The notes under the pieces are model-generated. The model was not told the DNA's origin. It saw only the letters and a program-made list of their open reading frames with translations, and made no database searches. Positions 1-7,558 of a stretch of DNA of 64,000 nucleotides are shown here, in pieces. A program made the translations under genes and the position numbers. The first letter of the stretch is position 1; every line of letters begins with the position of its first letter. Source of the stretch: Chengkuizengella axinellae (GTDB lineage: Bacteria; Bacillota; Bacilli; Paenibacillales; KCTC-33759); the NCBI RefSeq assembly GCF_030730905.1, contig NZ_JAVAMP010000001.1:930001-994000 (forward strand), read 5' to 3'.

Positions 1-168
1 TATTAACAGTTTTTAATTTTATGTCATGAACAATCATGATTCCAAATAGCATCATTTTTCATTACTCATATTTTAAATATGGAAAATGAGTTTTTTGTTT
101 CTTTTCAAATTTTTGAGGTACATATTCAGCCTCTTCATCATAAACATTGCAGTATGGAGGTGTGATTT

Positions 169-456
169 ATGGGCTATCAAGATTATGGAATTCCTGAATC
201 GCTTGTGGAGCGTGTGAAGAAAAAATTACAAAACGATGTTTACTCAGAAAGGGTATCAAAAGTCTTGGAGGGTGTTACAAAAAAAGATTTGCAAAGTCGC
301 TCAAAGGTAAAGGCTCTTTTACAAAAAGTATCTAAAGTTTTAGGAATTAAAATCGATACTAAAATGAGCAATAATATTGTTAAATTTGTAATTGATCAAA
401 AAATTGATCCCAAAAATACATTTCATTTAATAAAGTTGTGGGGAATGTTTAGGTAA
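169..456 (+). CDS. SpoVIF-like sporulation protein (stage VI sporulation protein F family)
   Basis: This 95-residue soluble protein lacks a signal peptide and membrane segments. Its second half (residues about 40-95), rich in Lys, Val and Leu and ending in LWGMFR, resembles what I remember of the SpoVIF/YjcC family, which helps assemble the spore coat and mature the spore late in sporulation. The ATG is preceded by TGGAGGTG at 155-162. The gene is monocistronic, with a strong terminator at 524-556. No sigma-K promoter was identified with certainty. Family assignment is from memory of Paenibacillus homologues and is probable, not proven. Confidence 0.65.
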   Translation: MGYQDYGIPESLVERVKKKLQNDVYSERVSKVLEGVTKKDLQSRSKVKALLQKVSKVLGIKIDTKMSNNIVKFVIDQKIDPKNTFHLIKLWGMFR

Positions 457-523
457 ATTGAAATCAAATATAGCATAATTGAAATTGTATCCAGCTTGTC
501 TTCAATGATAAGTTGGTTTTTTT

Positions 524-556
524 CGTTACATCCAATTGGGATGTAACGTTTTTTTA
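524..556 (+). terminator. Rho-independent terminator after the spoVIF-like gene
   Basis: CGTTACATCC (524-533) and GGATGTAACG (539-548) form a perfect 10-bp stem with a 5-nt loop, followed by a run of T. Confidence 0.9.
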
Positions 557-580
557 AAAATAGACAAAAACTAAATCTGT

Positions 581-609
581 TTGACATTATGTAGACAAAG
601 AAATATAAT
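581..609 (+). promoter_or_regulatory. Sigma-A promoter of the DUF2087/GIY-YIG gene
   Basis: A consensus -35 TTGACA (581-586) is separated by 17 nt from a consensus -10 TATAAT (604-609). It predicts a 5' UTR of about 70 nt ahead of the gene at 685, so that gene is probably transcribed well in vegetative cells. Confidence 0.85.
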
Positions 610-684
610 GTTTATTATAAAATAAACAAACAAAATCAAATAATATCTATGGATATATAGGTAAAAGGAAAGAGTGTTTATGGA

Positions 685-1803
685 ATGAAAAATTTAGATT
701 TGTTTTGGAATGCGTCTTTAGAAGAAATGAAATGCGGATACATGGAAGAAGAAGAGGTTTATACTTGTTTACTCTGTGGGGAAAAAATAGAAAAAGGAAT
801 CATTTACCCTGATGATGGTATTTTGTACGAAGCGAGTAAGTATATACGAGTTCATATTGAGAAGACTCATCAATCTGTTTTTGATTATTTAATCCGTTTG
901 AATAAAAAAGTGACAGGTCTTACAGATCATCAAAACACACTGCTCCGACTTTTTTTTGAGGGGAAAAATGATAAAGAAATCCAAAAAGAAACTGGAATTG
1001 GAAGTGCTTCTACGATTCGAAATCATCGTTTTGCACTAAAAGAGAAGGAACGTCAATCCAAAAGCTTTTTAGTATTAATGGAGTTATTAAAAGAAAAGGA
1101 CAAAAAAACATCTTCGATTGTTATTCCTCATAAAACAGCAACAATGGTAGACGATCGTTATGTTGTCACTGAAAAAGAAAGTATAGAAATTTTAGCAAAG
1201 TATTTTCCCGAAGGTACAGATGGTCCTTTAACAACATTTTCGATGAAAGAAAAACATAAGCTGATCGTTCTTAGAGAAATTGTAAAGAAATTAGAAGGTA
1301 GACGAATTTATACTGAAAAGGAACTCAATCAAATTTTAAAAACTGTGTATGATGACTATGTGATTTTAAGAAGATATTTGATTGAATATGGCTTTTTAGA
1401 TAGAAAAGGGGATGGAAGTGCCTATTGGCTGAAGGAAGGAGAAGAGATGTTGAATAATCGAAAAGAAGCAGTGCAAACTTATTTGGATATGAAAAAGGAA
1501 GCGGGTGTATATCAGATCAAAAACAAGATGAATCAAATGATTTTTATCGGCAGCAGTATGAATTTAAAATCTTTAAACGGAAGACAGTTTGAATTGGATA
1601 TGGGAAGTCATCCAATCAAAAAGCTACAAAATGATTACAACAAGTATGGAAAAGATGCGTTTACTTTTGAAGTGTTACAGCTTTTAGATGATAAAGAAGA
1701 TGAAAATATAGATAAATGGGAGGCCTTGAAAAAACTAGAGGAGAAATGGATGAATGAGTTACAGCCATACGGAGAAAAAGGGTATAACACAAAAAAAGCT
1801 TGA
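685..1803 (+). CDS. Zinc-finger/HTH, DUF2087 and GIY-YIG domain protein
   Basis: This 372-residue cytoplasmic protein has four recognisable parts. A putative zinc site is formed by C28, C31, H57 and H62. A LuxR-like helix-turn-helix follows at about residues 78-125. A DUF2087 domain spans about residues 187-250. A GIY-YIG-type domain starts at GVY (274-276), with the second motif IG at 288-289. DUF2087 proteins are generally annotated as putative transcriptional regulators. The GIY-YIG fold is a nuclease or DNA-binding fold, and whether it is catalytic here cannot be told. The gene has its own consensus promoter and the ribosome site AAGGAAAGAG (665-674). An ATG at 680 is followed at once by TGA, so 685 is chosen. 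Substrate and target genes are unknown. Confidence 0.75.
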   Translation: MKNLDLFWNASLEEMKCGYMEEEEVYTCLLCGEKIEKGIIYPDDGILYEASKYIRVHIEKTHQSVFDYLIRLNKKVTGLTDHQNTLLRLFFEGKNDKEIQKETGIGSASTIRNHRFALKEKERQSKSFLVLMELLKEKDKKTSSIVIPHKTATMVDDRYVVTEKESIEILAKYFPEGTDGPLTTFSMKEKHKLIVLREIVKKLEGRRIYTEKELNQILKTVYDDYVILRRYLIEYGFLDRKGDGSAYWLKEGEEMLNNRKEAVQTYLDMKKEAGVYQIKNKMNQMIFIGSSMNLKSLNGRQFELDMGSHPIKKLQNDYNKYGKDAFTFEVLQLLDDKEDENIDKWEALKKLEEKWMNELQPYGEKGYNTKKA

Positions 1804-1859
1804 AAATAACACAATTAAATAAGAAGTATGGGCAAAATGCGATGAAAGGAGGTGAAATA

Positions 1860-1919
1860 ATGAATACTGAGCAAGAATTAATGATCACATTGTTCAAATT
1901 TTTGCAGGAACAAAATTAA
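1860..1919 (+). other. Tiny ORF with a strong ribosome site at the head of the MATE remnant
   Basis: Nineteen codons (MNTEQELM..., ending LQEQN) start 4 nt after an excellent AAAGGAGGTGAA. The reading frame differs from that of the transporter remnant, which becomes open at 1871. It is probably the relocated translation start of a lost gene after the deletion that removed the transporter's N-terminus. It could instead be a genuine small peptide, for which there is no other support. Confidence 0.3.
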
Positions 1920-2734
1920 GTGAAGGAGCATTGAATTATGGACTTACCTACTTATATTTTTTGTTGCCTGGTTTAGGATTTGTAATTGTAACACAAGTAT
2001 TATCAGGTATTTTACAGGGAGAAGGGTTAGCTAAATATGTAGCATTCTCTATGCTTATTTCAACGTTATTGAATATCATTTTAGACCCAATTTTTATTTT
2101 TGCATTTGATATGGGTCTTGCAGGAGCTTCACTATCTACGTCATTATCAATCATGGTTAGCTGTTTGTATGTTGTTTTTGTATTTAAAAGAAAGTCAAAC
2201 ATAAAATTGAAATGGAGGATACTACATGTTGACAGAAAAGTTATGGGTGAGATCCTTAAGATTGCGGTACCAGTTTTATTAGTAACTTTAACTTCGGGTG
2301 TTGGGTTAGTTTTTTAAAATTATATTGTAAGTTCTGTTAGTGAGAGTGCCATGAACTCTTGGTCATTAGTAGGAAGGACTGATGAAATTTTTAGAATGGC
2401 TGGCTTTGCTTTTGCTACCTCTACGATTATATTAGCTGGACAAAACTTCGGTAGAAACCAATTGGAACGTGTTAAACAGATTTATAAAACGAATGTGGTA
2501 TTAGGGCTGATTTGTTGCTTGTTACTAGCACTGATATATAATTTAATAGCTCATCCTTTATTTTCTCTGTTTTCATCTGTTTCATTAGCTTTTATATTAG
2601 TTTATTGGTTTGGTTTAGGACTACATGGTGTGTTTATAGCGATTGCCATCGTCAACAGTTTATTTTTATTTGTTTCATATTTCTTAACACAACTTTATTT
2701 AAAAAAAATGAAGTTTAAAAATATAACGAGTTGA
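1871..2734 (+). pseudogene. MATE-family multidrug/Na+ antiporter, decayed
   Basis: The reading frame from 1871 encodes membrane helices typical of the middle and end of a MATE efflux protein (for example NIILDPIFIFAFDMGLAGAS and GQNFGRNQLERVK). Three lesions are visible. About 115 N-terminal residues are missing and no start codon joins the frame. An in-frame TAA lies at 2315-2317 between GLVF and NYIVSS. About 90 residues of the C-terminal half are missing at the junction of LFSLFSS with VSLAFILV. What remains is roughly 290 of the usual 450 residues. Neither surviving ORF (1931-2317, 2351-2734) should give a working transporter. Confidence 0.85.
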
Positions 2735-2749
2735 AAGTAGTAACACAGT

Positions 2750-2792
2750 AAAATCCCGTTTATCTTTATTTGGATGCAACGGGATTTTATAT
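2750..2792. terminator. Bidirectional terminator between the MATE remnant and acuC
   Basis: AAAATCCCGTT (2750-2760) and AACGGGATTTT (2778-2788) form an 11-bp stem with A and T runs on both sides, placed between two convergent genes. Confidence 0.85.
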
Positions 2793-2832
2793 CATTTTTA
2801 ATCTGCTAGTTTACTTTATCTATGCTCTGTTT

Positions 2833-4008
2833 TCAACAATATGTCAACGCCATTTCCTTTGTTTTTTCATTTTGTTTCGTAATTTGCTCACGTCTAGGCA
2901 TAGGTTTCCATTTGTCTTTATCATCTAACCAAGTGTTTGGAAGCAATTTCGAACTTTCATTTTGCCACCTATGTATCCATTCTTCAGGTAGAGCGAAGTT
3001 TGGTTTTTCTATAATTGAACGGATCAATGGATGATCTGTCATGACCAGCCAAAGCAAGCTCCAAGCTCTTGGTACTACCCGATAAATATCATATCCACCC
3101 CCACCGAGAGCGATCCACTTGCCGTTGCAGTGTTCATGAGCAAGTTTATGGATGAGCTGCGGCATTTTAAGATAAATTTCCATGCTGCAATGAATGTGTG
3201 AAAGAGGGTCATATACGTGGGCATCCACTCCGTGTACGCTGACAATAACATCTGGTTTGAAGCTTTTTATGATTCTTTCTAGTGTTTCACTGAAGCAGCT
3301 CATCCAAGACTCATCCTCTGTATACGGTTCCATAGGAAGGTTTAAATTGTAACCGAAACCACTGTCTTCCCCTCGTTCATTCACATAACCCGTACCAGGA
3401 AACAAATATTTTCCTGTTTCATGGATGGAGAAAGTGAAAACTTCTGGATCCGCATAAAAAGACCATTGCACTCCATCCCCATGATGAACGTCTGTATCTA
3501 TAAAAAGTACTTTCGAATCATAATGTTTCCGGATGTATTGGATAGCAATAGCGGCATCATTGTATACGCAAAAACCTGCAGATCGATCAGGCATAGCGTG
3601 ATGCAACCCTCCTCCTAAATGGAGAGCGTGTTCATACTGCCCTGACATGACTTGCTTACCAGCTTCAATAGACCCACCTGCAACGATGGATGTTACTTCA
3701 TGCATGTTTGGAAAATATGGTGTGTCATCTTTATCAAGTCCAAATTTTTCAGCTTGATGCAGGGCTTTTTTAGATGGGGAAGGAGAGCTTAAGTTCTTCA
3801 CAGCCTCAATAAATTCAGTTTGATGTACATCATGAATGGATTCCTCTGAAGCCAGATTCGGAGTGATCATATTTTTTTCATTTAATGCATTAGCTTTTTT
3901 TAATAGATCCATTGTTAATGTTAAACGTTTTTGATTAAAAGGATGATGTTCATTAAATTTATAATTTAAGGTTTGAGGATGATAAATAAATGCTGAATTT
4001 ATACTCAC
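2833..4008 (-). CDS. acuC: Acetoin utilisation protein AcuC, class I histone-deacetylase family
   Basis: This 391-residue protein is a zinc-dependent deacetylase. In Bacillus, AcuC removes acetyl groups from acetyl-CoA synthetase (AcsA) and so restores its activity, opposing AcuA. The catalytic signature is complete: His pair H136/H137, zinc ligands D173, H175 and D262, and the catalytic tyrosine Y306 in GGGGYD. Length matches the family (about 387). The start is GTG at 4008, preceded by AAGGAGCG. It lies 120 nt downstream of acuA on the same strand and is probably co-transcribed. The acuB gene, usually between the two in Bacillus, is absent. Confidence 0.95.
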   Translation of the reverse strand: MSINSAFIYHPQTLNYKFNEHHPFNQKRLTLTMDLLKKANALNEKNMITPNLASEESIHDVHQTEFIEAVKNLSSPSPSKKALHQAEKFGLDKDDTPYFPNMHEVTSIVAGGSIEAGKQVMSGQYEHALHLGGGLHHAMPDRSAGFCVYNDAAIAIQYIRKHYDSKVLFIDTDVHHGDGVQWSFYADPEVFTFSIHETGKYLFPGTGYVNERGEDSGFGYNLNLPMEPYTEDESWMSCFSETLERIIKSFKPDVIVSVHGVDAHVYDPLSHIHCSMEIYLKMPQLIHKLAHEHCNGKWIALGGGGYDIYRVVPRAWSLLWLVMTDHPLIRSIIEKPNFALPEEWIHRWQNESSKLLPNTWLDDKDKWKPMPRREQITKQNEKTKEMALTYC

Positions 4009-4128
4009 TTTTCTCGCTCCTTTGGCTTCATTTGTGTATCCCAGCTCAATGATGAGCTGGTGCTGATGTTGTCACTTGGATGTTGCTGCATTTAGTCGGC
4101 TTTCATTGTTTCACTTTTTGGGGTGTTT

Positions 4129-4761
4129 TTAGTACATGAATCTGCGTTGGAATCGGACTCTATCGAATTTTTCTTCAGAACTTATTGGCACATTTCTCCC
4201 AATACGCACCATTAAACAATTAGCAGGATGTGAGCAAATTTCAGGATCGTCTGTTGCATACCAAGTCATGCCGGCAGATTCCATTAATTTTTCCATCATT
4301 TTTCGGTAATCCCAAATGCTTAAACCACTGCCTTTTAAGTCCCAATGCCAATAATATTCCGTCGTAAATACAATGTAATTTTCCATTTGATGTTCAAAAA
4401 AAGCGTGTTGAATCATCTTTTTTCCTAGACCGTAAGACCGATAGGGGGAAGCGACTTCTATAGCTCCAAGCTCTATAAGATCGTCCATATTTCCTTTAGA
4501 CCATCTTTCTAATTCATCTGCATAATGAAAGGTGACATAACCTACAACGGTATTTCCATCCCGAGCAATGATGATTCTGCCTTCTGGAAGGGAAGCGATT
4601 TCAACGAGAGCTTCCTGTTGTTCTTCAGGTTCGCGAAAGGCAACTAATCCTTCATGCATAGACAGCTCTTTCAATCCATTTGAAGAAACCGGACCTTCTA
4701 TGTAAATTGTTTTATCTTCATACTTTATTTCTTGTTGATGAGGGATTTTGATATGTTCCAT
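4129..4761 (-). CDS. acuA: Acetoin utilisation acetyltransferase AcuA (GNAT)
   Basis: This 210-residue GNAT acetyltransferase is expected to acetylate a lysine of acetyl-CoA synthetase and switch it off. The acetyl-CoA pyrophosphate loop is visible as YRSYGLGK (107-114). Length equals B. subtilis AcuA (210). The start ATG at 4761 has AAAGGGGAA upstream. In Bacillus acuABC diverges from acsA; here the divergent neighbour is instead the Zur-type permease gene, and acsA is not in the window. The minus-strand upstream region has a possible -10 TAAAAT, but no convincing cre site was seen. Confidence 0.93.
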   Translation of the reverse strand: MEHIKIPHQQEIKYEDKTIYIEGPVSSNGLKELSMHEGLVAFREPEEQQEALVEIASLPEGRIIIARDGNTVVGYVTFHYADELERWSKGNMDDLIELGAIEVASPYRSYGLGKKMIQHAFFEHQMENYIVFTTEYYWHWDLKGSGLSIWDYRKMMEKLMESAGMTWYATDDPEICSHPANCLMVRIGRNVPISSEEKFDRVRFQRRFMY

Positions 4762-4852
4762 AACGATTCCCCTTTCTCTTTCTCCTTACTATCATTTTAC
4801 AGCTAATTCATATAAATAGAAACATATTTAACATTAAATGTAGACAATCATA

Positions 4853-4881
4853 TTGACCAATTAACTATCATAAACTAAAAT
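4853..4881 (+). promoter_or_regulatory. Sigma-A promoter of the zinc-regulated permease operon
   Basis: TTGACC (4853-4858) and TAAAAT (4876-4881) are 17 nt apart. The predicted transcription start at about 4888 falls at the edge of the Zur box. Confidence 0.8.
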
Positions 4882-4889
4882 AGTGGTAA

Positions 4890-4904
4890 TCGTAATAATA
4901 ACGA
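4890..4904. promoter_or_regulatory. Zur box (zinc uptake repressor operator)
   Basis: TCGTAATAATAACGA differs by one base from the Bacillus Zur core TCGTAATNATTACGA. It sits just after the -10 at the predicted transcription start, a position suited to repression. Sequence and position are seen directly; repression by Zur under zinc sufficiency is inferred. Confidence 0.85.
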
Positions 4905-4922
4905 TTTAGAGGGGTGGAACTT

Positions 4923-5855
4923 TTGAGGTTTGAGTGGGGAGCAGAAAATATAACGACATTTCAAAATTTCAAAACTATTTTTTTGAGTATTTTATTAGAG
5001 GCGTTTCCTTTTATACTTTTAGGTGTTGTAGTTTCTTCATTATTAAGTGTATTTGTCTCTGAAAAAATGATTGCAAGATTGATTCCTAAAAATCCTGTAT
5101 TAGGTGTTATTGTTGGTTGTTTTCTTGGTTTGATTTTTCCTCTTTGTGAATGTGGAATGATTCCTATTGTTAGAAGATTGATGTTAAAAGGTATGCCGCT
5201 GTACATTGGTATAGTATACATATTGTCAGGTCCTATTATTAATCCTATCGTTTTTGCTTCTACATATATGGCGTTTCGAAATCAACCAGAAATTGCTTAT
5301 TCTCGAATGGTACTAGCATTTACAACCGCTTTTATCATTGGTTTGATTATATATAAATTTATAAAAAGCAATCCTTTGAAAGCCGCACAGTCTTCAAATG
5401 TCCATGAACATTTTCACGGACATCAGCATCATCAACAAAATTTCGCGAGTAAATTCGTTTCGGTTCTAGCACATGCATCTGAAGAATTTTTTGAAATGGG
5501 TAAATATTTAATATTTGGTGCTTTTATTACTGCTGTCATTCAGGTTACTGTAAGTCGAGCTGAGCTTGTAGAAATTGGAGAAGGTGAGTGGAGCTCCTAT
5601 TTATTTATGATGGGATTAGGGTACATCTTGTCATTGTGTTCTACTTCAGATGCGTTTATTGCTTCTTCTTTTGCAACGACTTTTTCTGCTGGTTCTTTAT
5701 TATCGTTTTTAGTATTTGGTCCAATGTTAGACTTGAAAAATACTTTAATGATGTTATCTATATTTAAAACTAGATTTATCATTGTGTTATCCTTGCTTAT
5801 TTTTATTATCGTTCTCTTTAGTTCTATATTGATTCAAAACTTATACTTTGCTTAG
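4923..5855 (+). CDS. Permease of the YcgR/ArsP-like family (DUF318)
   Basis: This protein of about 310 residues has roughly eight membrane segments. Family signatures PLCECG (about 73-78) and SGPIINP (about 102-108) lie in membrane-associated loops, and a histidine-rich loop (HEHFHGHQHH, about 161-170) separates the two halves and could bind metal. It is homologous to B. subtilis YcgR, whose partner YcgQ is encoded next. The Zur box in front suggests a role in zinc supply or in adapting to zinc shortage; the true substrate is unknown. A GTG at 4914 overlaps the ribosome site AGAGGGGTGG (4908-4917), so TTG at 4923 is preferred. Confidence 0.85.
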   Translation: MRFEWGAENITTFQNFKTIFLSILLEAFPFILLGVVVSSLLSVFVSEKMIARLIPKNPVLGVIVGCFLGLIFPLCECGMIPIVRRLMLKGMPLYIGIVYILSGPIINPIVFASTYMAFRNQPEIAYSRMVLAFTTAFIIGLIIYKFIKSNPLKAAQSSNVHEHFHGHQHHQQNFASKFVSVLAHASEEFFEMGKYLIFGAFITAVIQVTVSRAELVEIGEGEWSSYLFMMGLGYILSLCSTSDAFIASSFATTFSAGSLLSFLVFGPMLDLKNTLMMLSIFKTRFIIVLSLLIFIIVLFSSILIQNLYFA

Positions 5856-5866
5856 GAGGGGTTATA

Positions 5867-6877
5867 ATGAGTCGCTTTCATCATATTGTAAAGGCGTTTA
5901 TATTTTTTGGATTTTTTGCCTATATTCTTGTACTTGATAAAAAGGGTGATCTTCAGCTATATATTGCTCCCCGTATGGAGTTGTATGTAAAGTTAGCTGC
6001 TCTAGGACTATTTATTGTTGCTCTTTATCATTGTTATCACTTTCTTATAAGAAAACAAGCTGAGGTTCACTGTGACTGTGGCCACAATCATGCATCGCCG
6101 TCTTCTTTTAAAAGCCTGATTATATATGCTATTTTCTTTATGCCTATCCTTTTAGGTTTTTTAACCCCTGATACGATTTTAGGGAGTCAAATGGCAGAGC
6201 AAAAAGGGGTTAATTTTAGTTCAGCGAGTTCTTTGAAAACGGTCGAACCTTCTAGTGAATCACAAATTGTAGAACCGGAGGATGTTTTAAGTGAGGTAGA
6301 ACGAACGGAGGATATGTTAAATGGAGTAGAAATTATAATTGATACGTCAAATTCAAATAGTGAAACTGAAGCGCAAGAGTTATCTGAAAATCAGTCATCA
6401 GAAATTGTTACAGAACTGCCAGAAGAAGATTTGGACACTTTATTTGCTTCTGAAACCTTTACAGAAATCTATGCGAATTATGGTAAGGAAATTTATACAC
6501 ATGATATTATTCGAGTGCAAGAAGATATATATCTTGAAACGTTAACGACGCTGGATTTATTTTTGGATGCATTTATAGGGAAACAGATCGAGATCAGTGG
6601 ATTTATATTTCGAGCCGACGGTATGAAAGAGAATGAATTTGCTGTAGGACGATTTGCTGTGCAATGCTGTTCAGCCGATGCCTCACCTTACGGTGTATTT
6701 TTAGAATATGAAGATGCGAAAAGCTGGGTGGATGATGAGTGGGTTACTATCATGGGGACGATTGATAGAACCACATTCAATGATTTTGATATCATAAAAG
6801 TAAACATAAAGGAAATTAAAAGGATAGAAGCTCCTGCAGAGCCATATGTATACACCAATTACGATTTTGGTTTATAG
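5867..6877 (+). CDS. TIGR03943 family membrane protein, partner of the permease (YcgQ-like)
   Basis: This 336-residue protein has N-terminal membrane helices at about 8-24 and 40-60, a short Cys/His motif CDCGHNH (69-75) that looks like a metal site, and another helix at about 83-100. A long acidic Ser/Glu-rich linker (about 110-195) leads to a C-terminal domain that contains an adjacent Cys pair (QCCSAD). The TIGR03943 family is regularly found beside the YcgR-type permease. The start is 11 nt after the permease stop, with GGAGGGG as ribosome site, so the two form a Zur-controlled operon. The acidic linker seems long for the family. Confidence 0.85.
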   Translation: MSRFHHIVKAFIFFGFFAYILVLDKKGDLQLYIAPRMELYVKLAALGLFIVALYHCYHFLIRKQAEVHCDCGHNHASPSSFKSLIIYAIFFMPILLGFLTPDTILGSQMAEQKGVNFSSASSLKTVEPSSESQIVEPEDVLSEVERTEDMLNGVEIIIDTSNSNSETEAQELSENQSSEIVTELPEEDLDTLFASETFTEIYANYGKEIYTHDIIRVQEDIYLETLTTLDLFLDAFIGKQIEISGFIFRADGMKENEFAVGRFAVQCCSADASPYGVFLEYEDAKSWVDDEWVTIMGTIDRTTFNDFDIIKVNIKEIKRIEAPAEPYVYTNYDFGL

Positions 6878-6958
6878 TATATACAATAACAGTTGAGGTT
6901 TAGTGTAGTTTTTCGTAGTGTTTGAAGCATACTTTCAGTAAAGAAGGGAACGGCTGTA

Positions 6959-7218
6959 ATGAACATTATTTCAATTCTCGCGGAAAAAAAATTAGGGAGG
7001 CAAAAGCAAAAGGGGAGTTTGACAACCTCCCGGGTAAAGGGAAAAAGCTTGAACTTGAGGATTTATCACATATTCCTAATGAGCTTCGGATGAGTTATAA
7101 AATATTGAAAAATGCAGGTATTGTACCAGTAGAGATGCAGCTAAAAAAAGAAATTGTTTCTTTGCAGGATTTGATCGATCTAAGATCAGTTTTAAAAGAA
7201 GTTATATCGTTTTATTGA
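6959..7218 (+). pseudogene. DUF1992 (DnaJ-homologue) protein, frameshifted and truncated
   Basis: The ATG at 6959 begins MNIISILAEKK, the usual DUF1992 opening, but the following A8 run is one A short for the family frame. Frame 0 ends at TGA 7091-7093. The other frame continues the domain (IREAKAKGEFDNLPGKGKK, then SHIPNELRMSY) to 7218. The protein then ends early in an unrelated tail after LQDLI, without the usual 50-60 C-terminal residues. A TTG at 6922 in the second frame lacks a good ribosome site. The function of DUF1992 is unknown. Confidence 0.75.
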
Positions 7219-7233
7219 TTTTCTAGTATCTGT

Positions 7234-7377
7234 TTAAGGTTCGTCAATCCTTTTTTTGGGTTTGATTTCAATAACCTCTGGAAACCATTGTTCGAAATTC
7301 TCCATGTTTGTTGCAAATGAATAGACATCCTCCACTTTTCTGCTTATTTTCGATGAAGTTTCTGTAAGTATATGCAC
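7234..7377 (-). pseudogene. SRPBCC (START/polyketide cyclase-like) protein, 5' fragment only
   Basis: Starting from GTG at 7377 with AGGAGGG just upstream, 47 residues match the beginning of an SRPBCC ligand-binding protein (SSKISRKVEDVYSFATNMEN, then FEQWFPEV). The frame stops at 7234, about 100 residues too early. The break lies 15 nt from the truncated end of the DUF1992 gene on the other strand, so both probably lost their 3' ends in one event. Confidence 0.65.
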
Positions 7378-7491
7378 GTCAACCCTCCTAAGTAGGAAAA
7401 TTTTAAGGAATTCTTCTTTATTATTATTTATGAAAAACCTTTTCCGCAATACGAATGTATCCCTCCTGTAAAAAATAACCGCTTGAATTAG

Positions 7492-7503
7492 GAATATATG
7501 TTC
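7492..7503. promoter_or_regulatory. LexA (SOS) box 1
   Basis: GAATATATGTTC matches the Bacillus LexA core GAAC-N4-GTTC with one mismatch. It lies upstream of the -10 TATAAT (7515-7520) and probably overlaps the -35. Confidence 0.7.
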
Positions 7504-7514
7504 GGTATGATGAA

Positions 7515-7520
7515 TATAAT
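7515..7520 (+). promoter_or_regulatory. -10 element of the SOS polymerase promoter
   Basis: The consensus TATAAT lies between the two LexA-type boxes. A weak -35 may lie at 7492-7497, 17 nt upstream, inside box 1. Confidence 0.6.
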
Positions 7521-7527
7521 TAAACAA

Positions 7528-7539
7528 GAACATATATTC
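7528..7539. promoter_or_regulatory. LexA (SOS) box 2
   Basis: GAACATATATTC is one base off the LexA core. It lies at the predicted transcription start, 20 nt before the polymerase ATG. Confidence 0.7.
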
Positions 7540-7558
7540 TGTTTTAGGGTGATAGAAG

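Noticed and set aside
7234-7533. Full 99-codon reading of the SRPBCC frame from 7533
   Set aside because: The upstream part covers the LexA box region and has no family resemblance; GTG 7377 with AGGAGGG is the natural start.
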